64,000 nt of DNA from Schistosoma haematobium (GCF_000699445.3 NC_067196.1:92041364-92105363); one strand, 5' to 3'; positions 20,291 through 32,756 are shown, numbered from the stretch's first letter. A program made the numbers and translations. The notes: generated by a model from the letters alone, not told the origin.

Positions 20291-22895
20291 TACATGTTCT
20301 AATCACCTTAGTTAATGAAGACACCAACTTACATACCGACTTGTTATATTTATCCAGTACTCTAAGTCTATCCTTTGCATTGCTTATTCGGCAGTCCCAA
20401 CATACGTAAGCGATTCTTTGAGGACACCCGTAACTAGATGGTAATAATCCACAAATAGCTAACTTTAGGAATCATTTCACAACCATAAATAGGACAGGTC
20501 AAACTAATGTGAAATTGGAAGACGGACATTTCACTTGTAACACAGGTACCACAAGTTGGAAGAGTCAAAGAGACTTTCTGAAAAGCCGAAAGTGGAAACT
20601 TTGAGGAACCGACAACTCAAGACTGATGCATCTATCTAAATATTAGGTGAATATTTCACGACCCGATATTCCAACAAAAACAGTCAAGTAAACAACATGA
20701 ACAACAGTCGTTTAATTTATATGTAATCTCAAAAAATTAATTACCAGGCCAATCTGTCAATGATATTAGACAGAATAACAGCTAAAGCAAATACACAAAT
20801 ATGCACATATGTACATAACTATTTACAAACTGGCCTTAAGCCGGTGGAGTCAATAAAAATGAACTAAACACAAGTACAATACTTTTCACTCAATGAATTG
20901 AAATAACAAAATAATGATTGCGATGCCTGGACCAACTTGATATATACGTCATTTCCAAGAGCAATATTTAACTGTAAGAGTATGAAGAGTTCTTACTATT
21001 TCGAAAGAATGAATTAAAGGTTTTCTTGAAAGAAGCTTTGAAAGAAATGATGAACAGCAAAATCGGTGGGACGCGAGATCGTACAAACATCCATCAATAT
21101 GAAAGATCGTGTGGCAAAAGTAACAGAAGCCGAACAACTTCAGCTTAAAGTAAATTACATGGATTAAAAGGATAGTCATTTAGCAACAGTGTCAGCACCA
21201 ACTGGTTGCTTTGAATTCAAGTTATTCTGATCAACTGACGACACAAGATAAACTAAATTACGTTGAAGAACGGCCTGCAGTTGGACCGATTCACGGAATC
21301 GACCTTTTCTAGCAAGGTCAGAAACTAACTCGATGATATGCTCGTTCTCGTCTAAAAGCTAAAAGTTTGAGGAACAACAATCTATGGGTACTTACACGCT
21401 TGGCACTTGTCGCTTCATGAGCGATTACGTACCTAGAGCTATTTTGCGCAAAGGCTCCAGACATTTCTGCTTATTGGGAAATTGGAACCTGAAGATATAG
21501 TCAAATTAATGCTATTTGAAAACCTTCATGAGAAAAAAAACAAAAAACACAAAAACATCGTTCTCAGTGATTTGAGATTTATGGCGAGAACATCCGGTAG
21601 GACTATAATTTGTGTCAGCCTTTGAGTGGGGCTAAAGTGACCTCCACAATGCCCATCTACTTACTAGAGCTAGATAAACTATTGCGAGAAATTAGGATTG
21701 TGATTTACAGTTGACGGTTAGAGTTAAGAGATAGACTGGGAGTTTTCATTACGAAATCGCGTCAGCTAAACTGCTAAAGTTCCATTTAGCCAAATGGATG
21801 AATGAATTTCGCGTCAAAATCAAAAGCGCATTACCCTAAATCCGATCGGTTTGTCTATAAATTATAGTCTCACCGAAAAATGCTTACTCACTTCCTGACA
21901 AAACCCATCGCCATTGAAATGTCTAACTTTGACCCTTTTCCATACCTGACAAATATGGTGAATTCAAAATCCAGTTTAGAATAGTTAACAATAAACTGAA
22001 ATGAAAGCAGACAATAAGCAGCAATTCCAATTCCGGATCATGAGGTAAAAGACTAGTTGAAATACTTTTCGAGTGAGTGCTACCTGTACAAAAAATTCAA
22101 CGACGAAATCGGGAGCATGAGAGGACTAACAAACTTACACACAACATTCGAATTATAGCCTACCCTAATCTTCCAATTTCGGGAGAAGAATCATCACTTT
22201 TAGGGAAGTTACAATAGAAAAATTTGAGGAAGTGACACAAAACCTCAGAATTTGGAGGAAATTCAAAGTTTATACGACTTTGGGGTAAACCCCGAAATTC
22301 CCCTAAAATCAGGGGACTGGGATTAGGCTACCCAGTCTCCCAAGTTTGGGGAAACCTCCAAAGTAAAATGATCTCCACCAAGGTTAAAGGGGAACTTCCC
22401 CAGATCTAGGGAAATTTGGTGTTTCTGTGCCATTTCTCCAAAGTTCACTATAGCGTCTTCCCCGAAAAAGGGTCAGATTTTTCCCAAAATTGAGCGCTCG
22501 CGTACAACTACACATATTACTACGAACTCAGTGTAATAAAACCCTCGATGCCGTGGATTTCACCCTCGCAGCCATCCTCACAGGCAAATTTAATAAGGAA
22601 AACTTTTAAATTACAATCGAATCCTATTCTCTAGTTACGATAAACACCCAGCTGCCTGCCTAGTATTCCGATAAATTTGCTTAGTAATTTAAAGTTATAA
22701 GTCTTTATAGCTTCGTCGAAATACTGAAATATAGATGGCACTTCACTTAATGATTGAGGGGAGTGTGAATTTCAGTCGCGAATAACTTTTGTTAATCACT
22801 CTCACAATGCAAAACACCATTACGTCGAAAGTAACGCACAATTTAAACTGCGACCTTTCTTTCTTTCCCGACACAACTCTCAATGTTTCAGTTTC
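20291..22895. other. Long stretch without recognisable gene or repeat
   Basis: Only short frames (longest 76 residues, minus, 20949-21179), none with a motif. Base composition is slightly less AT-rich between 22.1 and 22.5 kb. Could be intronic or intergenic. Confidence 0.45.
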
Positions 22896-22899
22896 CGTT

Positions 22900-24005
22900 T
22901 GGGAAGGACAAGAGGCTTGATGGCCTGTGTTAGTCCTGGCAATGGTGGTCTCTCAGTTGATCCAACTTTCTCTTAAAAGGGTCGACGGATGGAGCCCCGA
23001 TCACGTGCTGAGGTAATGAATTCCACTCGTTGATGATTCGATGGGAAAGTCGATAGTCAGCTGACAAGTAATTTGTTCTCGGCTTGTGAACTTTTTTGGA
23101 GTGTCCTCGTAAATTCTCTGTTTTAGAAGACAAGAAAAATGAGGGCATATCAGGTGCAAATTTGGCACTAAGCAATTTGAAAACTGTAATCAAGTTGCCT
23201 CTAGTTCTGCGATATGACAACGGGAAAAGGTTCAGCTTGGCCAGTCGAGCTTCATACGGAAGCCTCACTATTCCGAGAATCAGCTTAGTTGCAATTCTCT
23301 GAACGTTTTCCAGAAGCTCACTGTCTTATTTTAAGCAGGGGCTAGCCGCTTGTATGCAGTACTCAAGCTTAGGACGTACGAACACTGTATACAGTCAAAA
23401 ACGTTTTGGCGTCGACATGACTAAAAGCCCTACATATTGACATACATACAAGAGGAATAGCACTGGCCCCAAAACTGTACCCTGGGGCACTCCGCTAAGC
23501 ACAGTTCCCTAGCTAGATAACCTTGAGTTCACTCGTGTTCTTTGTTGACGCCCAACTAAGAAGTCTTTTATCCACACAAATAGATTGCCTCCAACCCCGA
23601 CATTTCTTAACTTACATAACAGCCGGTTGTGCGGAACTTTGTCAAATGCTTTGCTGAAATTAATGAAGGCTACGTTTAGAGGTAACGTTTGGTCCTCAAG
23701 AGTGCACCAGCCTTCAAGAGCCACTAATGAGTTAGTGAGACAAGAGTAACCAATCCTGAAACCGTGCTGCTTCTCCGAAAGAATCCGGTTTTCATCGAGA
23801 AACTTAAACAGCTGCTCCCGAATAATCTTTTCTAAGATTTTAAAAACCTCACTAGTTAGGTTAACGGGGCGGTGATTCTCAGGTTTGTGCTTCGTACCTG
23901 TTTTGAAGGCATGACTTACTATGGCGTTTTTCCAGTCTTTGGCTAAACGACCCTGCGTTGCGGATAGGTTAAAGCATATACTTAAAAGGTTGCTCTGACA
24001 AAGTA
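22900..24005 (-). pseudogene. CR1-type non-LTR retrotransposon fragment, RT and 3' end
   Basis: Read from 24005 downward: DWKNAIVSHAFKTGTKHKPE, HRPVNLTSEVFKILEKIIRE, then NVAFINFSKAFDKVPHNRLL (motif A) and GVPQGTVLGPVLFLLYVN (motif B). The YADD region is deleted. The C-terminal frame follows at 23268-22930 (LPYEARLAKLNLFPLSYRRT, GHSKKVHKP, NEWNSLPQHVIGAPSV, DHHCQD stop). It is homologous to the plus-strand element starting at 24374 but not a copy of it. Confidence 0.75.
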
Positions 24006-24373
24006 AATTTCAATCTCAGTAGTAAAGATAAGAGATCAATCGATCTTTATTAGTCCTTGCAATTTGTAGTACTGTGTAGATTTGATTTTGCTTTTAATTT
24101 ATCAAAATGTACTGATATTGCTATCTAAATAGAACAGTGATATTGTTTCTCGTTGAGTTAATTGACTGTTTTGATCGTAAATTACACATCAAAACTACTG
24201 TTTACACTTTATTTGCATCTACTCCAGTTAAAGTGATATTGTATTGAGTGTTAAGATTTGTGTATTTATTTCATCGAAGCATACTTAGTCGACTTTTACC
24301 TGATTTATTTAGTTAAGGTTTGAGAATTCTTTTACATATCCTATTTGTGTCACCATTGTAGCTGATTTTCAAG

Positions 24374-24660
24374 ATGGCCAGCTCTGCTCATGAATGTGGA
24401 AAACCATATTGCTTATTCCCATGGAGAAAGGGATGCAATGTGTTGAGTGTAATAAGTGGTTCCATAAGATGTGCACCCGAATAAGCCCCACTGCATATAA
24501 AAGGTGCTCAAAGCCGAACTCGCATTGGCTTCGTAGTTTTTGTTGCTCGAGCAAACCATTACTCATCCAGGAAACAATTAGCCTCCTGCTGTTGATGAGG
24601 GTTGTACTGGTAATATTGGCACTGATGGCGTTAGTGTCGTAAGTGCTGTCACGGCGCGAG
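24374..24660 (+). pseudogene. PHD-like zinc-finger region of CR1 ORF1
   Basis: The frame GMQCVECNKWFHKMCTRISP gives C-x2-C and H-x2-C pairs spaced as in PHD fingers, and the other frame upstream gives ECGKPYC. PHD-type fingers occur in ORF1 of some CR1 elements. A frameshift separates the two halves. The minus-strand frame over this stretch is a shadow. Confidence 0.5.
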
Positions 24661-24713
24661 CCAGACATCTAACTATTCAACTCACAATTAAATCGTCTAC
24701 CCCGGAATAGTCA

Positions 24714-25367
24714 ATGAGTGACACCTCATTAGATATTGGTGAACATGTTGCTACAGCAGAAAACGGTGGCCCAGATAAAACAATCGATGTCCCGAGTGTT
24801 TCTAATGTAGATGCTACGACTGATGGAAAATGGATGACGCGGAAACGCAGAAGAGTAGGAGAGACAGCTAGAACTAATGACCGTTTACTTGATAAGTCCT
24901 TGGTGGACTCTCAGACCATTCCGCCAAACTCTCAACGTAAAGCCTCGTCAAACATTGTTGTGAGTCACTCGCTTGACTCCCATGACTCTGCTACAATAAA
25001 AACTAATAGTAAGATACCAGTAGTTAATATACATTGTCTGACGTCACGATCGACAGCTGTAAACATGAATTCAAAAGAATCTAAACCCCTTTCTAGTTTA
25101 ATTATTTGGAATCTAGAGGAGTCGAAAGACAATGACTTTGCTAAGAGACATGCATATGATCTGCAAGTGGTGGAATTCGTGGTAAGATATGTACTACCTG
25201 AAGAGGTTTCAGGGGTACATATCACGAAAACAATAAGACTCGGTAAATGGGTTGGAGGCGAGACCCAACCAAGAAGGATCTTCAAGCCAATTCTAGGGAA
25301 TTTTGAAGAACGAGATGTATTATTGAAAAACGAGCTAAAAATTCGTGATTCAAATATTCGTATCTGA
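24714..25367 (+). pseudogene. CR1 ORF1-like protein fragment
   Basis: A 217-residue frame. The N-terminal 120 residues are Ser/Thr-rich with a basic patch (TRKRRRVGET). The C-terminal part, SLIIWNLEESKDND through VHITKTIRLGKW to RDVLLKNELKIRDSNI, has the pattern of the RRM-like domain of non-LTR ORF1 proteins ('..I.G..E', 'RLGK', 'VL.N...L'). It stops just before the endonuclease region. Role by family: RNA-binding chaperone. Confidence 0.55.
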
Positions 25368-25399
25368 CCAGATTGGCCGCTTGAGGATCGAATCAAGTG

Positions 25400-28232
25400 G
25401 AAGAATGCTCTTACGGATTTGAGAACTCGCAAGATAAATGGCGAAACTAATCTTGCCATTAGGGTTTTCGGGTAGTCAGGTCTTGGAAGCCAATTTTGCC
25501 GAGGCCTGTATGGGTAGAACGAATGATTACCAAAACACCTTAAGTGTGTGCTACACAAACGCCCTTAGCCTTGGAAATAAAACGTCTGAGCTAAGTCTGA
25601 TGGTGGATGAATTAAGTCCTGATATAATCGTTGTTACAGGAACTTGGTTCACCGTAGATATAGAAAGTTCTCCCATCATGACAGGCTATATCTGTATTAG
25701 AAGTGATAGAGTTTTAAGTCGCAAGGGGGGAAGCATAATGTGAGATAGCATGTTGTAAGATTAAATCCAGAACTGGGTTAGTGACTATAAGGGGGAATAT
25801 ACCGTTGTCCGTTCTGTCTTGCTGACGACTTTATCTTAAGACACACCTGTTCTTGGAGTATGGCAGAATGTTGCCTCATAATTGGGGACTTCAACCCACA
25901 GCACATCAACCGGATAGAGCTCACAGCTCCGAGTGGTGGTTTCGATAGTGGCCTTTTATCTACCGTTATTCAGTGTGCACTTGTACAATGTATCACAAAA
26001 CCGACACATATCGATTTGCAACATGATCCGTCGCTGCTGGACCTCGCCCTCACCCACCACTGTGATGACGTCTAGTGAACACTAGTGAACAGTGATCACG
26101 TTGTACTTCACTTTAACTTTAGGAAACATGGTATACGATTTGTGTCTGCTCCACCCCGTCCCAATATCTGGTGAGCTAATGTTCCGGCAATCAGAAACTG
26201 TGCTATCTCGATTGATTGTTCGGTCGACGCGGATGGATCAATCGATGATGAATGGAATAAGTTTAAGTCTACATTCGAGTCCGTAACGTCGCCGTTTATC
26301 CCATGGTCAGCACGTAAGCTATCACATTGCTCTCCATGGATTAATAAGCAAACCCGGAAGCTGTTAAAGCGTAGGCAACACTTCTGGAACTTATTCTTGT
26401 TGACAGGTCATGCGTCGTTTAAGCGTGGGTACCAGAAATTCCGTAATATCTGTAAGAAAACCATAGCTAAATCCCGTACCACTTACGAACGGCAGTTAGT
26501 ATATGATAGCCGTGCTTGTCCGAAACGATTGTTTCCGTATGTTAAACGGCGTATGAAACGTAGTGATGGTATTCCCCCGTTACTGTTACACGAAAATTCA
26601 GATTTACTATCTGAATCAGATCGGGCAAAAGCTGAGACTTTTTCAAACTATTTTAGCGAAGTCTACTCTACGTTTATTGTAAGAAATACTTGTCCCAATC
26701 AAACCGAGATACCAACCATTGAATCTGTACAGGTGATTGGGGACACTATCCTTCCGTTGATAACTAACCTCAAACCTTGTAACATACCGGGCCCCGACGG
26801 GTTACATCCACGGCTGCTGTCATCTCTTGCGGACATTATTTCAAAACCGCTCGCGACACTCTTCAACATGTCCCTTTCACTCGTTCAACTCCGTTCAGAT
26901 TGGAAAGACGCTATAGTCAGTCCTATATTCAACTACGGTTAGAGACAGATCGTATCTTACTACCGACCTGTCAGTCTAACGAGCATTGTCGTCGAGTTAC
27001 TTGAAAAGATTATTCGGGTTAGGCTGCTAAGCTACATAGATTCACACAATGTGTTAGCTCCTGAACATGGATTTCGTAACAAGCGTTCATGCTTGACTAA
27101 CTTAATGTGAGAGAGGATTGGACAACAGCCTTAGATAAAGGCCTGTCTGTCGATGTGATATTCATAGATTCTAGCGAAGCATTTGACAAGGTTTCACACT
27201 TGGGTCACATGCAGAAGCTCACGTGATTCGCAATAATAGGTACTGCACAGAAGTGGATAGGAAACTTCTTATGTGACCGCAGACAGAGAGTGAGGGTCAA
27301 TGGGACGCTATCCGATTTGGAAGCCGGTCAAAAGTGGTGTACCCCAAGGCACTATCTTAGGCCCTCTGCTCTTCCTTTTCTACGTCAACGAGTTAATGCT
27401 GTTGCTTATGTCGTCGACATTATTGTTTGCCGATGACGTAAAAATCTGGAGAACAATAAAAAGTGCGGCTGATCATCTGGATCTTCCAGCTGACTTAGAC
27501 GATTTAGTTAGATGGGCTCGAGCTTGGGGCTTGGAAATCAATTCTAGGGAGAGTGTGCTAATGCACATCGGTCACGGTAACAGTTACCATCATACTATTG
27601 ATGGTAAACGTCTTCCATGCATTCAAGAACATAAAGACTTAGTAGTAGTAACAAGTCATGACTTGAAAATAACTACGCATTGCAACGCAGCCGCTGTCAA
27701 AGGTTTTCGTGCGTTATGGTCACTTCGCCGAGCGTTCAAATTTTTTGACGAGGAAACGTTTCGAATTTTATATCTCATATATGTTAGACCACATTTAGAG
27801 TACTGTATCCAAGCAGCTAGCCCGTGTCTGGTAAAGGATACTAACTCACTTGAGCGTGTCCAGTATGTGGGAACGAAATTAGTGAAGGATCTTTCTAGAC
27901 TCCCTTATGATGAGCGTTTAAAACACCTAAACCTTTTCCCCTCGTCGTATCGTAGGACACGAGGTGACCATATACTGGCTTTTCGTAACTTTAATTATGA
28001 TTTGGGTATTAATATGTCTTATCTTTTTGCTCACTCCAGCACTAATAATCTTCGAGGTCATAGCAAGAAGGTTCATAAACCGCTTTCTAATAAACTTAAA
28101 ATGGGGTCTCGTTTTTCTCATCGAGTAGCCAATGATTGGAGCGCCTTACCCGAACAAGTGGTATCAGCCCCATCAGTGAATATTTTCAGGGAGAAGCTGG
28201 ACCTTCACTGGAAGGCAATCTGTCAGGATTAA
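25400..28232 (+). pseudogene. CR1 endonuclease-reverse transcriptase, frameshifted
   Basis: EN remnants: LSVCYTNALSLGNKTSEL, SPDIIVVTGTWFTVD, IIGDFNPQHIN (catalytic GD-N pair) and NSDHVVLHFNF (SDH motif). RT: the first part at 26397-26942 (KPCNIPGPDGLHPRLLSSL), then YYRPVSLTSIVVELLEKIIR. The frame at 27300-28232 carries KSGVPQGTILGPLLFLFYVN and TLLFADDVKIWRTI (FADD). The C-terminus reads HLNLFPSSYRRTRGDH, GHSKKVHKPLSN and NDWSALPEQVVSAPS, ending KAICQD. Catalytic residues survive, but the protein is split by at least four breaks. Confidence 0.8.
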
Positions 28233-28295
28233 CAGAGGTTCACCAACCTACTATCTTTATTACTAAAGACTGAAAACTGATGGGGAAACTCGGTG

Positions 28296-28512
28296 ATTCA
28301 CTAGTCCGATTCAAATTTATGTGGTAGGGACAGAAGGCCAACGGCCTATGTCAGTCCTGCCTTACGAAGCTTCTGTGAGTCTCCAGTCTTCTCTTGAAAT
28401 GGTCAATTGAAGTTGTGGATACCACTGCTTCGATGAACAAGTTCCAAGAATTTAGAGGTGTCACATGTATTCGGAGTTAGACATCGCCTTTATGCGTAAC
28501 ACCTTTATCATC
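28296..28512 (-). mobile_element. CR1-type retrotransposon 3' tail
   Basis: On the minus strand the frame LRIHVTPLNSWNLFIEAVVS followed by TSIDHFKRRLETHRSFVRQD and a stop is the same C-terminal signature (NxWN....V..PS...FKR.LD....QD) as in the two larger CR1 elements. The 3' UTR also begins alike. Strongly truncated; it joins the gag fragment at ~28515. Confidence 0.65.
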
Positions 28513-28529
28513 GAAGTATGCCAACTCAA

Positions 28530-29056
28530 TCAAATTGGAAGTGTGAAAACGAAGGGCCTAGAGGTTATTTTTGAAAGGTCATTGATATCTCGAGAAGCGT
28601 CTAAGGCGTTGTTTTGAAAGGAGACCAGCACAGCTTGCACCTGTTGAGGAAGTTTTGATAAGAAAAGTTGTTTGAATAGGCCACCATCGAAGGTTTTGTG
28701 GCCGATAATCTCTCTCATTCTAAGCAACATGACTGTCACAGAACGTGTTGCAGGCCGATGTTATTAAGGAGTTGGTCTAACGTTTGTCGATCAGTTAGGT
28801 CTCTGCGTTTAAGGATAGATTGTTTCAATGTTTCGTAGGGTTCAGAAACATCACTAGTAAACATACTAGGTCTTACGTACCTGCTGAATTCACGTGGTAG
28901 TGCTTTGATTGCTGCGAGGAATTTTGCACGTGTGTCGTTCACACCGCGCTCGTAGAAGTCGGCTTCTGCGTAGCAAAACCAGGCTTCGATGTTGTCTGGC
29001 CAGAAAGGCATCAGTTGGAACGAAGGTGGGGGTACCTTGGGTGTCTGTTCAGTCAT
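28530..29056 (-). pseudogene. Ty3/gypsy-type Gag fragment (CsRn1-like)
   Basis: Two overlapping frames. The first, 29056-28736, runs MTEQTPKVPPPSFQLMPFWP, IEAWFCYAEADFYERGVNDT, KFLAAIKALPREFSRYV. The second, after a frameshift near 28738, runs MREIIGHKTFDGGLFKQLFL and SKLPQQVQAVLVSFQN. The 'PFWP..I..WF...E..F...G', 'F....L' and 'LF...FL..LP..V...L' pattern is the capsid-like Gag of CsRn1-type gypsy elements in flukes. It is cut before any zinc knuckle; no pol is present. Confidence 0.7.
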
Positions 29057-29540
29057 AGTGAAATATCAAGTACGAGAATGAACGAGTGAAAGAAATGTAT
29101 ATATCCAAAAACACGGAAAAAATATCACAATGTATAAAAATTAAAATGAGGCGATGATATATAAAACCCCATAAAGGTACAGACGCACAGTTTGCAACTT
29201 GGCGTACCAAATCACGTTAGGCTCACCAATGAAGATTCCACAGGCATTCGGATTTTGACAACGTTTTAACCAGTAACACCTACCAATATGAAGCGTACCC
29301 ACCAAGCGGAATCAAAAGACAAAAGCGAGGAGGCTCAAAGATATATTTGATAGGCTATCAATATATCGAGAATCGTCTGATCTAATCTGGCTAGCGATTG
29401 AGGTAGATGTTGAGTACGACGTTCCCACTCGTGATCTGGTGCGGATGCATGACCGAGCGCCTTCAGCTAGGTGAGTCCATTAAAACTAATGTGGACAGCA
29501 TCCAATGTCGAAAACGTACAGGGCTATTTATTTTGGAATT
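29057..29540 (-). other. Probable leader/LTR region upstream of the Gag fragment
   Basis: By position this should hold the leader and 5' LTR of the gypsy-type element. A candidate primer-binding segment on the minus strand is TTTGGTACGCCAAG near 29201-29214. No second LTR in the window was found, so the boundaries are unproven. Confidence 0.3.
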
Positions 29541-30960
29541 CAAAATCAAGCATTAAACTAGTACAAAGGAATCATTAGTTCATTTAAACGCCACAGGCAC
29601 TCTTAGCATCATAATATGTAGGTTGAAATTGAGGTCAACCAAGTTTTATCCAAGTTTCTCTAGAAATTAATGTTATGCCAGACTCCGCATCAATTTGCAG
29701 CTTAACTGGTCTAGCCTCAATTAGTAAAAATTTGTCAACATGCCATAATAAATTATTCAGACCAGCTCCTCCACAAGCAGAAGAAAAATCGCCCAACGGG
29801 GACTCTCCAGTCAAATATCAAATTCAATCGATCAGGTTACAATGCAGACATCGATCTAAATGACTCGAGCTATGTCCCGACTTTAAGTAGTTGATTCATG
29901 GTAAATTATATTTCTACACTAGTTCACAACACCAAGTACACATTTACAGGTAACATTTATGTTTCTCAGAAGCATTATCCTTACATCATATGAGTGCCAA
30001 TGTAGATAGTCTTTATTAGCATCATAAAAACACAACACTTTAAACTTTCAACTGCGTAATAAATATGTCAAAACTAATGTTTACGATTTAAAGAGTTCCA
30101 TAACAAACATAAGCTTTTCTATGCATTAAGAATTGTTGTTCATCACCGGAAATTAAATATGGTGTATTGTCATATTTAGACAGTTATTTCAACAGATAGA
30201 AAATAAACCAGATGAAAAACATTCCGTTCATTTGAGAAACTGGGTAAAAGTTAGTTACTGTTCAGTAAACAGAGCAACAATTCACAAATTACTCTAATTT
30301 CATTGTGTTTTCTCGGAGTATCGAATAGCACTGTAGAAATGAATTTCATCAAGGAATAGATATTATTGACTATCATGAAAGCAGACGTATCAGTGAACAT
30401 AGAGAAAGGAGTTAAAAGTGATGGGCAATCGTTATGATTCAAAGCAACACTTAAGTATCAACATATGCTTACACCCACTTAATAGATCATTTCATATGTA
30501 TGTTAAAAGTTTCTATGGTTTATAAGAAAACAGAAACGGAATTTTAAATCTTAATCTATTACTAACTACTACTAAGTGATTCATAGCCAAATTAATGATC
30601 ATTCGAACCACGTGCGATTTCAATGAACCTGTGATCATTAGTATTATTACTACATTTCCCCCTTTACTGATGTGTCGCATTCTCATTGTCTTATTCATAA
30701 GTGCTCATAATATCACTTTACTTATTCCTTACACCTCTATGACATTTAATGAACAAAAGTAACAAAAGCACTTTAATCATCTTATCACATTCACGTTATA
30801 ATTCGTTATTAATTTACTAAGTCTATTGTTATTATTATTCGTGTTACGTAATCTATCAATATAGTCTTTCTATTAAATCATCTTGATTATTCCTTATTTA
30901 CATTTCCTCATGGAATTAGTACTTTAACAAAATATATTTTCATACATACATATACGTACG
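29541..30960. other. Non-coding; possible LTR start near 30653
   Basis: No gene seen. On the minus strand near 30653 a purine run AAAGGGGGAAA is followed by TGTAGTAATAATAC, which looks like a polypurine tract and the first bases of an LTR. The rest is AT-rich and unassigned. Confidence 0.35.
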
Positions 30961-30964
30961 TTCT

Positions 30965-31075
30965 ATTGTGCGACTCCTCCCCAGTGCGCACTCAGGATCT
31001 CACCCCTCGAGATTCGATCGCAGAACATATCAGACTCACTTGCAGACGCTCAACCTTTAGCATATTCCCTAAGTA
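30965..31075 (-). repeat. tRNA-SINE fragment
   Basis: The minus strand reads GCTAAAGGTTGAGCG, then GCGATCGAATCTCGAGG (B-box-like), GAGTGCGCACTGGGGAGGAG and CACAATAGAAC, where it is cut inside the hammerhead stem II. Confidence 0.6.
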
Positions 31076-31299
31076 TTACAAAGTATCCCGATTGTTTACT
31101 CGATTTCAATCGGAACCAGATTTGATATCTTAGTTATAGATTATAAGTTAAATGTATGTAGTTCACTTTCTGACGTTATCTAACAATAATGAATAGAAAG
31201 TATAACTGGAATAAAGAACATCATTAATATTGAATATTATGTTGTTATACAAACACAGAACAATCAAAATACTTGATCATCAACTATGGAATAAGAACA

Positions 31300-31510
31300 A
31301 ATCACAATTGATTGATCACTGGATGGTGATCAATGTCATGCGTGTCAAGTCCTTATTATTGGTGCTGATCGAGTGCTATCTTCCATGTTGCAATGTGGCC
31401 ACCAGTTCCCTCAAGTTTACAGGTACACCTTGCTGACGAGTGCCAAGTAGCCCGAAACTCGGGTCCAGGGTTTCCTGTCGACTACCTCCAACCACCATTT
31501 AATAAGAACA
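31300..31510 (+). ncRNA. Hammerhead ribozyme in short repeat family 3
   Basis: The core at 31433-31465 has CUGACGA, GAAA and the cleavage triplet GUC. Stem I is strong (ACCUUG/CAGGGU, six pairs including one G-U). Stem III is short, closing ACU/GGU around one or two bases. Stem II is weak: GUGCC against GCCC. The body (GATCACTGGATGGTGATCAA, TGTCAAGTCCTTATTATTGG) and the tail CGACTACCTCCAACCACCA recur at 38615-38830 and, in part, at 52-145. It differs from both other hammerhead families in stem III and flanks. Confidence 0.65.
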
Positions 31511-31845
31511 AGTTGATGAAAGTAAGAAGAACAAGAAGTGAGAACATAACAAGTTGAAATAAAACATGATAATAACCGATCAATATATACTATGTGTGAA
31601 CGAGTTAATCAAGATCAGTAATGAACTTTTAACTTCTTAGTTTTTTCTTTTTCTTAAAGAGAAATCTCAATACTCTTGATTAGAGTCATTAGAAATACAT
31701 TTGTATGCTACTTAGAACATTCAAATCAATTAGTAAAAGTTGGTTTGTGTTACCATAAATTGAACGTGTTTTTGTTATCATTTTCATAACAAAAAAACTG
31801 TCCATTTACACAGACTGTTTTCTAGCTGGTTAAGTACTGATGATA
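31511..31845. other. Non-coding sequence
   Basis: AT-rich; nothing recognised. Confidence 0.45.
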
Positions 31846-32215
31846 AATTTATTGAGCACATATTTACAGCACATCGCTGTTCACTACAGGACTCGAGCCC
31901 AGTATCGTTGTCTTCAAACACTACCTGGCTACTGAGTCCAGATATCCACTCACTTTTGCAGTGAGGTGAAGTTAAAGATTCATTTGGTATTGTTTACTTG
32001 AATCTTCTCGTTGATGTTTAGGACTGCAGTTGATCAACCTCTTATTAGCATATGTGAATACTGTGCTTATTACGTCGATGGTGTTCGAGTCACAGAGTGA
32101 GCATCAATTCAGAAATACAGATACATTCAGCTGACGAGTCTCAAATAGGACGAATCGACCGTCAAACTGGATTTCAATGATAACCACTATCCATCTTTGC
32201 TAACAATAGAAATAC
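31846..32215 (+). ncRNA. Sm-alpha type repeat with hammerhead ribozyme
   Basis: A long copy. The body (GGACTCGAGCCCAGTATCG, TTGGTATTGTTTACTTGAAT, TTGATCAACCTCTTATTAGC) is followed by a core at 32131-32163 with CUGACGA, stem II near-canonical GUC..GAC and GAAU in place of GAAA. Stem III is AUCGACCGU instead of ACGCGCGU, then GUC with AAACUGGAUUUC. The AAA insertion after the cleavage site is shared with the 5.7, 10.7 and 56.4 kb copies. Confidence 0.7.
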
Positions 32216-32750
32216 TTTTTATACTTGTTGGACAGAATAAGGACTGATTTCACAATTCTTCGATCGCCTCATTCAATTAAGAGTCTAAAAGAAAGTGTTC
32301 GGCAATAATATAATTTGATAATAAGAAATATTCTTGAAGTAATTCAAATAGCCCGTTATGCCATTGAGTATACATAATAAGAAGAATTGAGCGACGGAAA
32401 TTTACCTTTCGACGAAATCACTTATTTAAGCTATGCATTCGTTATATGGGAAATACATATCTATAGAAGGATTGAACAGATTGCGTCATGAAGTGATTCG
32501 AGACTGTAATTATCAGATGAGTTTACGTAGTAAACAACTGGTAAAAGAAGAATATAAGGATAAATAATAATCATCACTTTCTCCATTTTATTATGTTATT
32601 CTCTACAAAATATACTAAGAATGTAAAACACCGATTGAAGATCAACGTACTAAAATGTGGGTATATGGAGATTGATGTGATTTGTTAGTTAAATTCAAGA
32701 ATAGATCAAAACTTGAACATCATCGTAAACCTGGATGCACCGGTCAGTAT
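32216..32750. other. Non-coding sequence
   Basis: No gene or recognised element. Confidence 0.45.
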
Positions 32751-32756
32751 GGGAGC

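Larger units (their letters stand above)
24374..28240 (+). mobile_element. CR1-type non-LTR retrotransposon, long but inactivated
   Basis: A nearly complete element: zinc-finger region, ORF1-like frame, endonuclease, RT and C-terminus. Multiple stops and frameshifts interrupt it near 25367, 25741, 26072, 26942 and 27100-27400. The final frame closes at 28232. The element at 22.9-24.0 kb lies head-to-head with it. Confidence 0.75.

Noticed and set aside
24965..25558. 197-residue minus-strand frame
   Set aside because: It is antisense to the CR1 ORF1/EN coding strand, where recognisable motifs are found; a shadow frame.
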